64,000 bases of DNA from Portulaca oleracea (Eukaryota > Streptophyta > Magnoliopsida > Caryophyllales > Portulacaceae). The stretch is from positions 888,001 through 952,000 of the forward strand of contig CM055878.1 of assembly GCA_029582165.1 (NCBI GenBank). The letters run 5' to 3'. Within the stretch, counting starts at the first letter, position 1; each line of letters begins with the position of its first letter. The translations under genes and the position numbers were made by a program. Under the pieces are notes generated by a model, which saw only the letters and a list, made by a program, of their open reading frames with translations, was not told where the DNA came from and ran no database searches. Positions 1 through 12,489 of the stretch are shown piece after piece.

Positions 1-93
1 TTACTTAGATAAAACGTGAAAAATTAACAATCAAAATGTTGCATTGAAGACCGTAAAAAAGTTAGGTAGACAAATTAATTGGAACAGACGGAG
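1..93. mobile_element. Stowaway-type MITE, right end only
   Basis: The window opens inside this element. Read on the minus strand its end is CTCCGTCTGTTCCAATTAAT, the usual Stowaway terminal inverted repeat. TA at 94-95 fits the TA target duplication. The other end lies outside the window, so length and orientation are unknown. Confidence 0.6.
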
Positions 94-1670
94 TATTACA
101 ATTGTTAATTAATCAAATCCTTTATATTTATATCTATAATCTATAATCTATAATCTTATCTTCTATAATAAAAGAGCTAAACAGCTCTGTTGTGATGGTT
201 GAAAAATTATTTTGCTACTTGCTTCACATAGTAATGTACTATTTTGTCCTTCATATCATACTTTCACTTATTATACTATTAAAATAAAAGAAAGAGTTCC
301 TTGATTTTCATGCATGGTATAATGAGCAATGTCGTTGTGTCATCGGTGTACACATTAGTTTTTACTTTTGTGCCCTTTTTTTGTCTCACACTATTTTTTG
401 TTTTACTTTTTTACCATTTCTTATCCTGTATAGTTTTAGGGGGAATTTGAGAACTAAAGAGACAAAAGAAGAAAGTGGTGGGTAATTTGCACTTGGAAGT
501 TGGCCTTTACTGAGAGTTGGGCCTTTACATTTCATAATTATAAATATAAAAAAAGATCTTTAAAAAACAAAGAATATCAAAGTTGTGTAAAAAATTATAA
601 CAAATAAGACCCATTTCTTTATGGGTATAGGGTAAGTTAAGATAAAGTAAGAAAACATGTAAATTATAGGTAAGGTGGTGTAGAAAGTAATATATTAAAA
701 TATTAGAATGAGAGGGGTGAATGGAACTTATAGTTTCTATTTTTAAGGCTATGAGAGAGTATTTTTTTAGGAGTTGAGGTACGGTAAAGTAAAATTAATT
801 TGTGAGTGAAAAGAAAATGACCGTCATAGTAACTTTACAAATAATTAAAAAAAAATTAGTAAGGTAAATAAATAAGATTATCTATTAATAAAATGGGTAA
901 AATAGTTATTGTAAATATAAACTAAACGAATATCGTGGAAAAAAGGGTTACTTTCCATTTCTCTTTTTAAATAATTAAGAATAATTATTTATTAAATATA
1001 TATTCCTTTGATATGACTTTTTCATTTAGTGCAATTTTTAAAATTTCTTTTTAATTAGTACACCTCTATTTTAACCAATTTAAAAATGTAAATTCACTCT
1101 TGCTAAACCTAAGAAATTTACTCCTTATTTTCTAATCTTTTCCCTTGGTTGTAAAAGAAATTATGATGGTCACTCTTACTTGTTTTATTTGTTTCATTGA
1201 TCTACTTATCGGTCAAATTTTAATTAACCATTAATTTCTAAATATATATAATGTTTTATTATATAAAAGTCATATCATCATATTTGTAACGGAAAATATT
1301 GTCATAATAGGATAATGTTGTAATTTTCTGATCGAGACCCCGCAAATAACAACGTTCTTACGTAATATTTAGTAAGTGACAAATATATGGGAATGAAAAA
1401 GTAGAAATTAAGGTTATACACTAGAAAATATTATATATATATATATATATATCAATTTTAAAGTAATTTAAAATGCCGCCCCATTTTTCTAAAAATTATA
1501 TTTCTTGAAGAAAATTATGTTGATTTAACTAAATAATTTTACTAAAAAATGATAAAACAAAATAAATCATTTTACAGTTAAATATGATAAATAGTAAGAT
1601 TGCACCAAAAAATCCTGCCTCCATTTGAAATATTGTAGTTAACTTTTACAATTTCGAGATTTCTCTTTAA
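94..1670. other. AT-rich intergenic DNA
   Basis: No open frame or family is recognisable here. The stretch is very AT-rich and has a (TA)n microsatellite at about 1432-1452. I see nothing else in it. Confidence 0.6.
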
Positions 1671-2348
1671 TTAATATGATGAATCATTACATAATATTAA
1701 AATAAATAAAAGGGAATATGCAGTGTGTTGTAAAGAGAATTCTTTTGCAGCCTCGATGTGTGGCTGCATGTTTGCTTGGGTCGGCCCAGTACAGGTGTCC
1801 TTCTGCCAGTTTGATACTGAGTCGGTACTCACCGACTGACACATGCACCACTGTTCCACTTCTCTGTTCTAAAAATTTGGAATTTCGTCCCCTTTGGATG
1901 TCCTCTCTTCGTTCATCTTCAACTGAAACTTCATGTCCATCTCTACTACAACCTGACTGGACAATTTCTCCTCAAAATTAGACCAGTATTTTTGAGGTAA
2001 ACCCAATTTCGAGTCTAATTTATGTTGTTCTGCATAAATTACCATTTGAATTTGGGTTACGCAATTCGTAACTTGCGAGAGGAGTTTGCGGAATTGTTTG
2101 ATCGTGATATTTCTTTCGATATTTGCAGATTTTGATTCTTTCTCTCTATAATGTTCTGTCGAGTTCGTGATATGTTTGATGCATGTTCAATTCAGATGGT
2201 ATATTCCTTGTATTTTTATGATTTTTTTTTATTTTACATGATGAATCGATGCTGATTTTACATGATAAATGGGTGAATTCTTGATCATGGTTTTGGAAAA
2301 TTGTCTAATGGTGAAGTAGAAAGGAAGGAAGTTGCACTTTATTGCTTT
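1671..2348 (+). other. possible host exon and intron, unassigned
   Basis: This stretch is less AT-rich than its surroundings. It has a plausible donor (GAG|GTAAAC at 1996/1997) and acceptor (TTTGCAG ending 2128) that would define a 132 bp intron. The frame at 1718-1981 resembles no family I know. It could be the 5' end of a host transcript truncated by the Copia insertion at 2349, or chance. Confidence 0.2.
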
Positions 2349-2919
2349 TGTTAGGGAAAAGTGAGTAGCAAGGTAATAGTGGAAGCGAATAATAGAATCG
2401 AAAATGAGATTACGGATATTACAACAAAATTTAGGAACGAAAAATAAGCGATAAAATCAAAGACCAGAATTACGTGGGAAACCGAAGAACTCGGAGAAAA
2501 ACCCACGGACGGCGACAGCTTGAAAAATAATCCACTATGACAAAGGAGACAACCTGATCACTTTCACAGGCTGAGATACGATCCACAAAGGAGATTACAA
2601 TAACAATCTCTCAACACTCAACTCACAATCTCTCAGGATACACTGGGGAAAATATTGGTGAGACCCCTTTCTCTCACAATATTTTCTCTCTCTCTAGCTC
2701 TCTGTGTTTACCGATGTGTTTTTGGTGGAGAAACATGCATCCTATTTATAGGGAGAACTCCCTATAACCTAACTTGACTCCCACTCCAAATAGATTTAGA
2801 ATCTAATATAATTAGGAAACCTAACACAATAAGGAAACCTAAATAATATCCTAATACAATTAGGAAACAAATAATTGTGAGATCAAGAGATTTGGTGATT
2901 TTAGGACACTTTCCTAACA
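2349..2919 (-). repeat. 3' LTR of the truncated Copia element
   Basis: The 571 bp LTR is bounded by TGTTAGG and CCTAACA. The 2720-2919 part shares about 100 bp of near-identical sequence, inverted, with 39380-39500, so both belong to one LTR family. Confidence 0.8.
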
Positions 2920-3020
2920 AGCTCCACCTTGGACTAAAATCAACGAATCATCTGTCCAGATAAACATCTTGACTGTCGCCATCAACACGCCCCTCCGCAG
3001 GGCGTGGCCCCGCAGGGCTC

Positions 3021-4532
3021 TCACATGCTTAGAACACCAACTAAGTCCAAACAATGTTCGAACTTAGCTATAGATAGAGGCTTGGTTAACATGTCTGCAG
3101 GATTATAAGAAGTATGAACCTTCTTCACCATGATCTCTCCTGCAGCAACTGTATCTCTGATGAAATGATACCTGACGCTTATATGCTTGGTCTTCGAATG
3201 ATAAGTCTCATTCTTTGTCAGATGTATAGCACTCTGACTGTCTGAATAAACCACATTCTCGCCCTGTGGTACTCCAAGCTCCATGACCAATCCCCTCAAC
3301 CAGATGGCCTCCTTCACTCCTTCCGTTGCAGTAATATATTCAGCCTCTGTAGTAGACAGGGCTGCTATAGATTGAAGTGAAGCTTTCCAAGATATTGCTC
3401 CTCCACACAAGACGAACACATCCCCTGAAATTGAGCGTCTCCTATCCAGATCTCCACCATAATCAGCATCAACATAACCTGCAACATCAGATGTTGCAAC
3501 ACTACCTCTATTATACAGGATTCCCTTCTCCAAAGTACCCTTCACATAGCGAAGGATCCACTTCACTCCTTCCCAATGCTCCTTCCCTGGATTCTGCATA
3601 TATCTACTCACCACACTAACTGCGTGGGACAGGTCAAGTCTAGTACACACCATAGCATACATCAAACTACCAACTGCACTAGCATAGGGAATATTAGACA
3701 TCCTCCTTACCTCCAAATCAGATTTAGGACAGTTCTCACCAGACAACTTGAAGTGTGCAGCTAAAGGAGTTGAAACTACTTTACAGTTTCTCATGTTGAA
3801 TCTGTCCAACACCTTTTCCAGATATTTCTTCTGAGACAGGAACAGCTTCCCTGCCTTTCTATCCCTTTGGATCTCCATACCCAAAATCTCCTTCGCCGCT
3901 CCGAGGCCTTTCATCTCAAACTCCTGGTTGAGTTGAGATTTCAGCTTCTTTATTACTGACATGTCCCTGGAGGCAATCAACATGTCATCCACATACAATA
4001 ATAAATAAATGAAAGACCTTTCTTCAAATTGCCTGTAGTACACACAATTATCATAGTGACTTCTTGTGTACCTTTGCCCTACCATAAAGGTATCAAACCT
4101 TTTGTACCACTGCCTGGGTGCCTGTTTTAGTCCATACAAGGACTTCCTTAATCTGCATACCTGTTCTTGTTTACCAGGAACGATGAAACCCTCTGGCTGC
4201 CTCATATATATTTCCTCCTCCAACTCGCCATGGAGGAAAGTTGTCTTGACATCAAGTTGCTCCAACTGCAAATCAAATAGAGCAACAAAGGCAAGCAAGG
4301 TGCGGATCGACGTATGCCTCACGATTGGCGAGAATACTTCGTTGTAGTCGATTCCTTCTTTCTGGTTGCAACCCCTTACCACTAATCTAGCCTTCCACCT
4401 TGCACTTTCTACACCAGGGATACCTTCCTTTTTCTTGTACACCCACTTCGTAGTAAGAGTTCGTCGCCCTTTAGGCAGCTCACACAGCTCCCATGTATGA
4501 TTTTTCTGCAGACTCTCCATCTCCTCTTGCAT
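3021..4532 (-). pseudogene. Copia reverse transcriptase and RNase H (pol C-terminal half)
   Basis: This 503-codon open frame covers the C-terminal half of a Copia polyprotein. Residues 1-45 are the pre-RT segment ([16 protein letters not shown]). RT follows with [11 protein letters not shown], the DVKTTFLHG region (usually DVKTAFLHG) and the catalytic YVDDM at 180-184. RNase H is shown by [17 protein letters not shown] and DSQSAIHL, ending in PADMLTKPL as usual for plant Copia. It would copy element RNA into DNA in virus-like particles. The frame is unbroken, but integrase upstream is shattered and gag is missing, so it cannot act on its own. Confidence 0.9.
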
Positions 4533-4636
4533 AGCTCCTATCCAATTTGAGGCATTCGGACAAGAGATGGCCTCCTAATAGGTAGAAGGTTCAGCACCTT
4601 CAGGAGTCTCCTCTGCAACACTCAACGCATAAGCAA

Positions 4637-5569
4637 TCATAGCATCATCGTCTTCAGTATATCGCGCTGGTCTCCTGATCTCCCTCCTGGGACGATGTCT
4701 AGCAATGCATGGTTGTTCCTGCACCTGAGAAACATTCGTCTCAATCTCAGGCTCATCAACCTGAGTTGGTTCAGGAGATGAGTAGTTTGCTCCTGATTGC
4801 AGGTTCCAGAAGCTCCACCTTGAGCCTGCTCCACCTTGAACACCATTCTTCTTGCATTCTTCTCCTAATTTCCTACATCATCAGAAGTACCGGTAGATTC
4901 CATTCCAGATAACATAGCAGTTTCATTAAAGGTTACATCTCTAGACTGAATAACTTTCATCAAATCAGGACACCACATTCTATATCCCTTAGACTCAGAC
5001 CCGTAACCTAGAAACATGCATTTAACAGCCCTGGGAGACAGCTTCCCATCATTCACATGGACATATACAGGACATACAAAAATTTTCAAATTAGAATAAT
5101 TAACTGGATTACCTGTCCATACTTCCTTTGGAATCTGGTATTCGATAGACGCATGAGGTGATCATTTGAGCAGTAGCAGCAGAGATATCACCTCCGCCGT
5201 AACGATTTGTTCTTCCAAAGCCCTGCATTCGAGAGCATGCAACGGGCTTTCTCCAGGAGTGTCCTGTTGATTCTCTCGGCTACCCCGTTTTGCTGAGGCT
5301 TACCCACCAAGGTTCGATGCCTCGCAATCCCATGCTCCTCGCAGACCAAGAAATTCAGAATCAACAAACTCCAACCCATTGTCAGTCCTGAGTTTCTTGA
5401 TTTTCCTGCCTGTCTGGTTCTCCACCAAAGCTTTGAACTTCTTGAAATATGAGAATGTCTCATTCTTGTGCCGTAGGAAATAAACCCAAGTCTTCTTCGA
5501 GAAGTCATCCATGAATGTCAACATGTAGCGCTTGCCACCCAGTGATGGCACTCTAGCAGGACCCCACAA
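4637..5569 (-). pseudogene. Copia integrase remnants
   Basis: Three overlapping broken frames keep integrase segments. 5300-5569 has FMDDFSKKTWVYFL and LRTDNGLEF, the core domain around the first catalytic Asp residues. 5188-5508 has HRTLVGKPQQNGVAERINRT, the region with the catalytic Glu. 4865-5089 has KCMFLGYG and GYRMWCPD, the C-terminal domain. The changes of frame show it is dead. It continues into the RT frame at 4532. Confidence 0.8.
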
Positions 5570-5785
5570 ATCTGAATGAATATAATCAAGGATCCCTGCT
5601 GTTGTATGTTTAGCCCTTGAAAAGCTAACCCTCTTTTATTTCCCGTAGACACAGTGATCGCAAAACTCCAACTTGCCGATCTTTGCACCTTCAAGGTATC
5701 CCTTCTTGCTCAACATTGACATTCTCTTCTAGCCCATGTAGCCTAGTCTCATGTGCCACAGTTTTGTCTTTTGACTCATCAAGAT

Positions 5786-6075
5786 TTAGGATCGCCTGCA
5801 GATCCTGCCATCAGACCCCTGCAGGATGTATAGACTGCCCTTCCTAGTTCCCTTCATAAGAACCATGGAACCCCTGCTCACTTTCAAAACACCATCTTCT
5901 CCTTTGTACCTGCAGCCGTTAGCTTCAAGAGTACCCAAAAAAATAAAATTTCGAGTCATGTTAGGGATATGACGAACCTCCTTGAGAGTTCTAACGATGC
6001 CATCATGAGTCTTGATTTTGATCCTACCGATTCGTGCAACCTTGCAGGCTGTATCGTTACCCATGACTACGACCC
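5786..6075 (-). pseudogene. Copia protease C-terminus and GAG-pre-integrase remnant
   Basis: Within the minus-strand frame 5786-6226 only the part left of about 6075 is Copia: VVMGNDTACKVA, VRTLKEVRHIPNMTRN, GCRYKGEDGVLKVSRG. These are the flap-to-pre-integrase residues of the family. The first 50 or so residues of the frame have no Copia character, so the truncation point lies near 6075. Confidence 0.75.
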
Positions 6076-6297
6076 CGGTGTTCAATATTAGGTACCCTAA
6101 CAACTGAGGCAACTTAGGGAACTTGAAGGGAACAAGTGGCACAAGTGGTGAAGGTGCGGAAAACTGGGTTATGGTCATATAAGGCCTATCATATAGGTAT
6201 ACACCCTCCACCTCTTTACTCAACAATGATAATACTTAGACCAATGAATGGTCATATCAATGGTGGGACTTTTTTAAAAAAAAAGGGGGATGTTACA
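6076..6297 (+). repeat. probable 3' tip of a gypsy LTR
   Basis: The stretch ends in GGGGGATGTTACA at 6297, after an A/T run. That resembles the 3' terminus of chromovirus-type LTRs (compare GGGTTGTTACA at 9494 and GGGGTATTACA at 61962). The Copia truncation coincides with it, so a later insertion or deletion probably removed the 5' half of that element. Confidence 0.35.
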
Positions 6298-7709
6298 GGC
6301 ATGTGGTAGTTTTGACTTGCAGTTTTTTTGGACGATTTCCTCCATTCAATTCGAGAAATCCGCTTGGATTTTTTAGTGTCGAGGGGCAGCTTTTAACCTG
6401 TTGACTTGATTGGCAATTGGCTGACCACAAGAAATCCGCAATAGGATTGTAGCTTCTCTTAGGCCTTAAAATTTGCTAGAGCTTCATATGATGTCAGCTA
6501 GAACTTTGACTCGGATCAACGAGAGTTCACTAGAGCCTCTTTCTTACGTGGGCCATGAAACATGTTGGAGCCAGTTTGTATTTCGGCCCAAAAGTGGCTA
6601 GATGGGTTCGCTTCATTTGGGAGTAAAATCCTATAGGGCCTTTTGGGCTGAACCCTCAACTTAAAATCCACTAGGACACTTCAGACATAAAATACGACAA
6701 GCGAAATTAAACTATAGATTACAGTCGAATATACTGACCGAGAGATTCCAGTAGAATGTCTGAGAGAAGAGAAAGAGATCGGATTTAGAAACATACCTGA
6801 GCTTGGTTCAAACACGCATATCGCCATTGGAGAGGGAACTAGAGAGAGAGAGAGAGAGAGAGAGATGGCTCCACACTAAACCAATTCTCCATCGTTACCC
6901 GCTATTTCTCAAACAATACAACTCCAAACAAGCACAAGGAGCTCAAATAAAGCCCAGAAAAATGAATAATCACAACAAAAAGAAGAACAAGCGGAAATCA
7001 AACAACGAAAGACATACCAATCAACGACGATGGGTTGATTATTTTGACAAGCCTACTCTAGAATTCGGTCACACTGCTCATAAATAATAATTAACCCTAA
7101 AACCCTAGTTACTACTTACTTGTAATTAGAGAATCAATGATGGTCTGTAACTCAAAACTCCCGGTCGTCGTCGATCTGTGCGGTGGGTCTCTCGTAGATC
7201 CGAAGCTCGTTTTCTTTAGGTCTCCTCGCCGACTTGCTCAAATTGTCGAGGTTGAAAATGGAGTATTAGAAGTTGAAATTGCAAATGGAGTATGTGCCTG
7301 GGGTGGGGGGAAGAAGGAGGAGGAGGAAGAGGATGGGGTGGAACTAGGGTTTATGCGGGTCTGTTGAGAGAAATCATAGAATAGAAGGGAAGGAGGAGAG
7401 TAGAAATTTGTTTTTCAACTTTTCAAAGAACCACCTCTTTTTTTCATTTTCATCCCCGCCTCTTTTTTTTTCCATTTTAGCTCATTAAAATTGTTTGATA
7501 CTGTATTGGGGCCCTATTAATTATATCCTGATGCTTATTTTAAATAGGACATAATCTAACCCTTCCCCACACTTAATATGTGCAAGTAAATGATAATAGT
7601 CAATTGGGGCACATACAAGTGTGGGGCATCAAAATTTAGTAATTTAGGCTTCCACACATAACTATGTGTGGGTAAATAAGTGTAGGGAAAAACACATTTT
7701 CTTGTAGTG
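6298..7709. mobile_element. CACTA-type right terminus with unassigned internal DNA
   Basis: The right end, CATTTTCTTGTAGTG at 7695-7709, is the reverse complement of the CACTA terminus CACTACAAGAAAATG. Just inside, at 7565-7690, are repeated CCACACATA/TATGTGTGGG motifs that look like subterminal repeats. No left terminus was found. The interior has a (GA)n run at 6841-6865 and open frames at 6803-7087 and 7137-7367 that match no family I know. No transposase is visible. Confidence 0.45.
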
Positions 7710-9494
7710 GATCCGCCCTTCAGTGACCTTCCCTTTGCCCTTTCCTTGCGAACCTAAACATAATATAAGCTTAAGGGTGAGATTTACTCAGTACGCACAC
7801 TACCGTAATAAGAAAATAAGTTAATAAATTAAATTTATGCTTTCACATTACCCATGAGCGCGGCTCTGCCAACCAAATGAATGAGAGAATAACCGAAGGA
7901 AAAGAAACATGGTTAAGACAAACTTACAAGATGGCCGAAACGGTAACACTCATGAGGTCACAAGAACACACCTTAGACTAGTTAAGCTTAACGAAACGAC
8001 CACGTTATTAGAAAAATAAATATAAGTTACCGGTAGTAAGTAACCACAAAGTCAGGTGCAACACAATCAAGGTTTTTGTAAAGAGTGTAAAAACATTTCT
8101 GCACTTGAGTAAAGTAACGGTATGGTAGAATACTTGTCAAAGGAAAGAAGCAACGTAATATAAATTCTAACATATATGCACCTACTTGCGATTATTGGCT
8201 TAGCCTCCGTATGCGCATACCCGGATCGATCAGGAGATCCGGATGGTGGATGTCTATCCTACTGGCCAGATTTTCATGGTGTGCATCTAAGGCACTAAAC
8301 ACAACTCCTTGGGTGCACTGCGGCACATACATAATTTATATGAGGTGCACAAAGCATGTGAACATGGTGTGTACTACGACACTAAATTCTTGGTGTGCTT
8401 CTAAGCACGATAAATCATGGGCGGGGCTTCATTAGCTTTAGAAAAACGTTTGGAAATTTCGAAAGTGTTATTCATAAAAAGTAACTTTTCTTAATGAACT
8501 TAGAAAGCAAAAGACGAACCTTCTTGACTGACGTTGGCTTTCATAAAAGCTTTTCAAGGAATGACCCTTGGCACTTCACAACTCAAATCTAAAAGTTGGT
8601 TCTTTGATCATATATTGACGTAATTAATAAAATAGCTCCTTGGTATCAAACATCATTGTAATCTTTTATAAAGTACATAAGAAAATAAAAACCCAAGAAA
8701 GAGGTATCCTTAAACATAACCCTTGTGTAGCATTATAAAATAAGCAATGACTACCTTAATACGGAATCAAATTATAAACAAGAGTAGTTAATTAAATACA
8801 TGGATTTGCATAAGGTAACAAATAGTACATGTACCTTGAAATCCTACAGTTTCCGATGAATGTGCGGGGACTTGAACAGTGACAAGGCAACGATCTTGAG
8901 GAAAGATTCGAAAGAATGAAAGAACTAGGTATAAGAACTTCATATAACCAAGAATAGACTAGACATCTTAGAAAAAAGAATCATAAAGATTTGACTAAAA
9001 CACAAGTTCCTTTCTTGGGAAAAAGAGCATAACTCTCTCCATCTATAACGAATTTGAACATAAAAGGCCTTTTCGGAAAGCTTGGGACAACCCCTACAAA
9101 CTTCCAGTTTACTTCCTAGGCTAAAAGTGGAGTTAAGAGGGTCAAAATGGCGAACTCCCAAAATTCCTAAAATAAAAACCCAAACTTTATAATCGTAAAA
9201 ATACCCGTGGTGACCTGAAAATAATTATAACTCCTTTCCTAAATTTTTATACTTAATCCTCAGTAAGGGGAGTCCTAAAATCAATATAAGGGTCTCGGTA
9301 TACCGAACTTTAAATAAAAGAGAGAAAACGATCGTTGCGCTGTTCAAGTCCAACAAAACATAAATGGGTTAAAATAAATTAAGACAAATAAAATAAAGGA
9401 GCACGCACTCGAGTAACCCGTGAATTAACTTTTAATCTTGGTTAACCACGCTAATTAACATGTATTAAGGAGGGGTTGTTTTTGGGTTGTTACA
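7710..9494 (+). repeat. chromovirus-type gypsy LTR, 5'-truncated
   Basis: It ends with GGTTGTTACA at 9494. It contains the same kind of segments, in the same order, as the solo LTR at 58469-61962: a CCTTTGCC..TTGC stretch, a GTGTGCACT-rich stretch at 8270-8410, and a GGAAAGCTTG segment near 9075. No coding frame is present. The 5' part is missing at the CACTA boundary. Confidence 0.5.
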
Positions 9495-10017
9495 TCAGTG
9501 GTGCATGCCGCGTCCATTGCATACATTGGCAAATCATAATTGAAATTTGTTAAAATTGAGGCCACAGTCAGTGTGAATACTTTCTATTTGCGTGGGTTGG
9601 TAAGAGTCAAATTCCCCTTAATCATGGTCACAAGTTGTTGCTGGGTAAAAATCATGGGCCACAGAAAGTGTGGTTGCGGCCATACATCGGACATTGACAT
9701 ATTTCGCGCCCATCATCGGTATTGGCAATATGCCAAATAGTGTAATGACATACATCATGTGTGTACAGTGTACCACATAATCACAATGATCGAACACACC
9801 CTACGCATGTACACGCAATGGGTCAGGTTTGATCGCATTCAAAATAGTTGTGTTTATTGTAATCCTGTGTGATGATCGTTTTTCATTTGTGTTTTGCAGT
9901 GCATCAGGGGGGGGGGGAGGGGGGAGGGAGACTGCACAGATATGTAGCGCCACCACCGGTGCTAGACAGCGACGAGTCTAGCTTGACGATTTACTGCCCA
10001 GGTGTGACGACGAAAGT
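9495..10017. other. stretch before the FAR1 fragment
   Basis: No gene is recognisable. A poly-G run lies at about 9907-9926. TTTTGCAG at 9892-9899 could be a splice acceptor for the FAR1 exon that follows. Confidence 0.3.
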
Positions 10018-10479
10018 ATCGTATCGCGCATGGCGTTGTGGTTCAACACTTTGGGTGAAGCCAAGCTGTTTTATGAGAAGTACGCAATACCAGCTGGGTT
10101 TAGTGTGCGCAGCGGTACCCATATAATTGAGAGGACAAAGAGGGGTAGGGAGTGGAAGTATTACTTCTGCTCACGCGAGGGTCATAAGCTCAAGAAGGAC
10201 GATGCATTCGAGACCGTGGCCACAAACACTTTGAACGCATATGTCAGTAATGGGAAAGGTATTGCCGACAACGGAAATTATGTTGCTTATAAAACACTAT
10301 TGACGAGACGGAGGGTAGCGGAGACGCAAGTGGGGTGCAAAGCACTGATGGTCGTTCGGACAGCAGACGACGGCCGTGGCTTTGTAGTGCACCAACTCAC
10401 GTTGTCGCACAACCACTCGTTAATGACGCCGAGTTGTACTCACTTCAATAAGACAACGAGCATGGTCAGTTCTTTTTGA
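10018..10479 (+). pseudogene. FAR1/FRS-type DNA-binding domain fragment
   Basis: The open frame from ATG 10030 (149 codons) covers a FAR1 domain, the WRKY-GCM1 zinc-cluster fold of FHY3/FAR1 proteins and some Mutator-like transposases. Visible marks are FYEKYAIPAGFSVRSG at residues 15-30, the first cysteine in YFCSREGHK, the second in VGCKALMVV, and the terminal His pair in LSHNHSL. In family members this domain binds promoter or transposon-end DNA in the nucleus. No MULE transposase core or SWIM domain follows. A possible donor (ATG|GTCAGT near 10464) suggests the frame is the first exon of a longer gene whose rest is lost. A second frame upstream (9869-10126) is probably not translated. Confidence 0.7.
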
Positions 10480-10589
10480 GGAATAAACCTCGGCAGCGTG
10501 ACCACAGTCACCCGTTGTAATCTGACCATAGTCAACAACATGAATGGCCACATTCAACATCATGCAATTAATGTAGATGGGTTATTTAT

Positions 10590-11795
10590 CGTTTTGAAGA
10601 ATAAACCTTGGCAGCGTGACCGCTATAAACAATTGTATTTGTTGGTCTATGATGATGTCACCTGTTGTATGTTCAATGTAGATATTTAATGCGCATTTAC
10701 ACGGTTGTAGATTGATCTGCATCTACTATGACCACACTTAATATTATGAATGGCCACAGATGATTTGTGCGTCATTTTGAGAAACAAAATATTGGTAGTG
10801 TGACCGCAAAAAAACAATTGTATATGTTGTTCTATTATTACGATAGAAGTTGTATGTTCAATGTAGAAAGCAAATTCGCAGATGCACAGTTGTGGAGTGT
10901 TTCGTCTGCGCTGTGACCACACTTAACAATATGAATGGCCACATATAATTTATGTGTCATTTTGAGAAATAAAATATTGGTAGTGTGACCACAATAAATA
11001 ATTGTATCTGTTGTACTATGATGACGATAAAAGTTGTATGTTCAATGTAGATAAGCAAGATAGCAAATTCACAGTTTGCACAGTTGTGGAGTGTTTCGTT
11101 TGTGATGTGAGCACACTTAACAAGATGAATGGCCACATCTAAATTATGTGTCATTTGATAAATAAAAATTGGTAGTGTGACCTAAGTGAACAAGGGAACG
11201 GATCCAGTAGGAAGCGAGTTTAGGTAGGAAGGTGAGAAGAGTAAATCTCAGCCATTGAGTTTACATCTGACGATGTGTGGTCATGGATATTAGGGGGTGT
11301 GGTCAAGGATTTCATGACGACACTTCCTAATATCTATGACCACATTCAATAAAATGTGTTACAACACTCCCTAATATCCATGACAACACACCGTCAGATG
11401 TTAAATAAATGGTCGAGATTTACTCTTCTCACCTTCCTACCTAAACTCTCTTCCTACTTGATCCATTCCCTAGTGAACAATTGTATTTTTTGTTCTATTA
11501 TGACGTTAAATGTTGTATGTTCAAAGTAGATAGTATATTCACATCTGTACAATCGTAGGGTGCTTCGTTTGTAATGTGACAACACTCATCAATATGAATT
11601 GCCATATATAAGTTATGAGTCATTTGAGAAATAAACCTTTGTAGTGTGACAATAATAAATAATTGTATTCGTTGTTACATGATGCTATATGTTGTATGTT
11701 CATTGAAGATAATAAATTCGCAGATGCACGGTTCTATAGTGATTCAATTGCATTATAACCACACATATCAATATTAATGGCCACAGATGATTTGT
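10590..11795 (+). repeat. tandem array, about 185 bp unit, five or more copies
   Basis: The anchor G(C/T)AGTGTGAC...AATTGTAT recurs near 10610, 10792, 10978, 11171 and 11640. Each unit also has TTGTATGTTCAATGTAGA, GAATGGCCACA and GTGTCATTTGAGAAATAAA. Spacing is about 181-193 bp once the 279 bp MITE in one unit is subtracted. A partial, more diverged unit precedes at 10480. No open frame survives across units. Confidence 0.8.
11193..11471. mobile_element. foldback MITE with 8 bp target duplication
   Basis: The element is 279 bp and almost entirely two inverted arms that start AGGGAACGGATCCAGTAGGA and end in the inverse with a few changes. It is flanked by AGTGAACA at 11185-11192 and 11472-11479. 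It interrupts one unit of the 185 bp array exactly, so it arrived after the array formed. Long arms and an 8-9 bp duplication fit a Mutator-like or hAT-like MITE. It encodes nothing. Confidence 0.85.
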
Positions 11796-12489
11796 ATATG
11801 TGTGGTCGGTTCGGGGACTCAACCAACAATGTTTGTTGTTTTAATCAACTTATAGCATTTGTTATAGATCAGTATGTAGTAATGAAAGGTTGATCGCACC
11901 ACTGCTGTCATGTGGCCAAGACCCGTTATTGATGTTTAAGGTAGCCAATATGTTCACAGTGTGTAATGGCGCATAGTGTAATGGCCAAGACCGCAATTTT
12001 GACTTGTTTGTTGGATTATATTTGCATATTCTGGTTAAATAAAATGCATGTGTTAAGTAACAATTATTAATATAAGACCACAATCAATGACACATGGTCA
12101 TTGAGTATACTACACGTATTTAACACATGACCATAATCGAGGTCATGTGGCCACTGCATATATGCAATTGCATGTTGGGGTTATATATCTTTGCACATCA
12201 TATCTCCATTAAGGTGTTAGATGATTGATTACATATGCACCTGGTTTGGGTTGGGGGGTATGGTCTTGATCACAGTCCATAAAATTGAGATCATATCCAA
12301 TGTGAAATTCAACCTGGTACCATGGCCGTTCAATGCGAGAATGAACATCAATGTTCATGTGTTTATTTACATTAAAGTGTGATCACAGTCCATTAAATTG
12401 TGATCATATTCCATTAAAGTTTTGGGTTCGTTTGGAGTTTTAATTTTGGTCACAGTCCATTAAAGTCTGATCGCAATCCGTCAAAGTGT
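11796..12489. repeat. degenerate region between the two arrays
   Basis: No gene is seen. Scattered GACCACA/TGTGGTC and CAGTCCATTAAA motifs show that it derives from the same kind of material as the flanking arrays. Confidence 0.4.

Larger units (their letters stand above)
2349..6075 (-). mobile_element. Ty1/Copia retrotransposon, 5'-truncated and decayed
   Basis: The element reads right to left. Its 3' LTR is at 2349-2919, and a polypurine tract (AAGGTGGAGCT on the minus strand) lies just inside. Upstream follow RNase H and reverse transcriptase, integrase remnants and a GAG-pre-integrase region, the Copia gene order. Recognisable homology stops near 6075 inside the protease/pre-integrase region. 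Gag, primer-binding site and 5' LTR are absent. A related LTR lies at 39354-39980 on the other strand. Confidence 0.85.

Noticed and set aside
1671..1981. Opposed 62- and 87-codon frames
   Set aside because: No homology recognised. The stretch is kept only as a possible exon/intron of low confidence.
3377..4347. Plus-strand frames over the first Copia pol
   Set aside because: Antisense shadows of the RT/RNase H frame at 3021-4532.
7137..7367. 76-codon plus-strand frame before a CACTA end
   Set aside because: It has an acidic low-complexity end (KKEEEEED) and no family resemblance; too little to call a gene.
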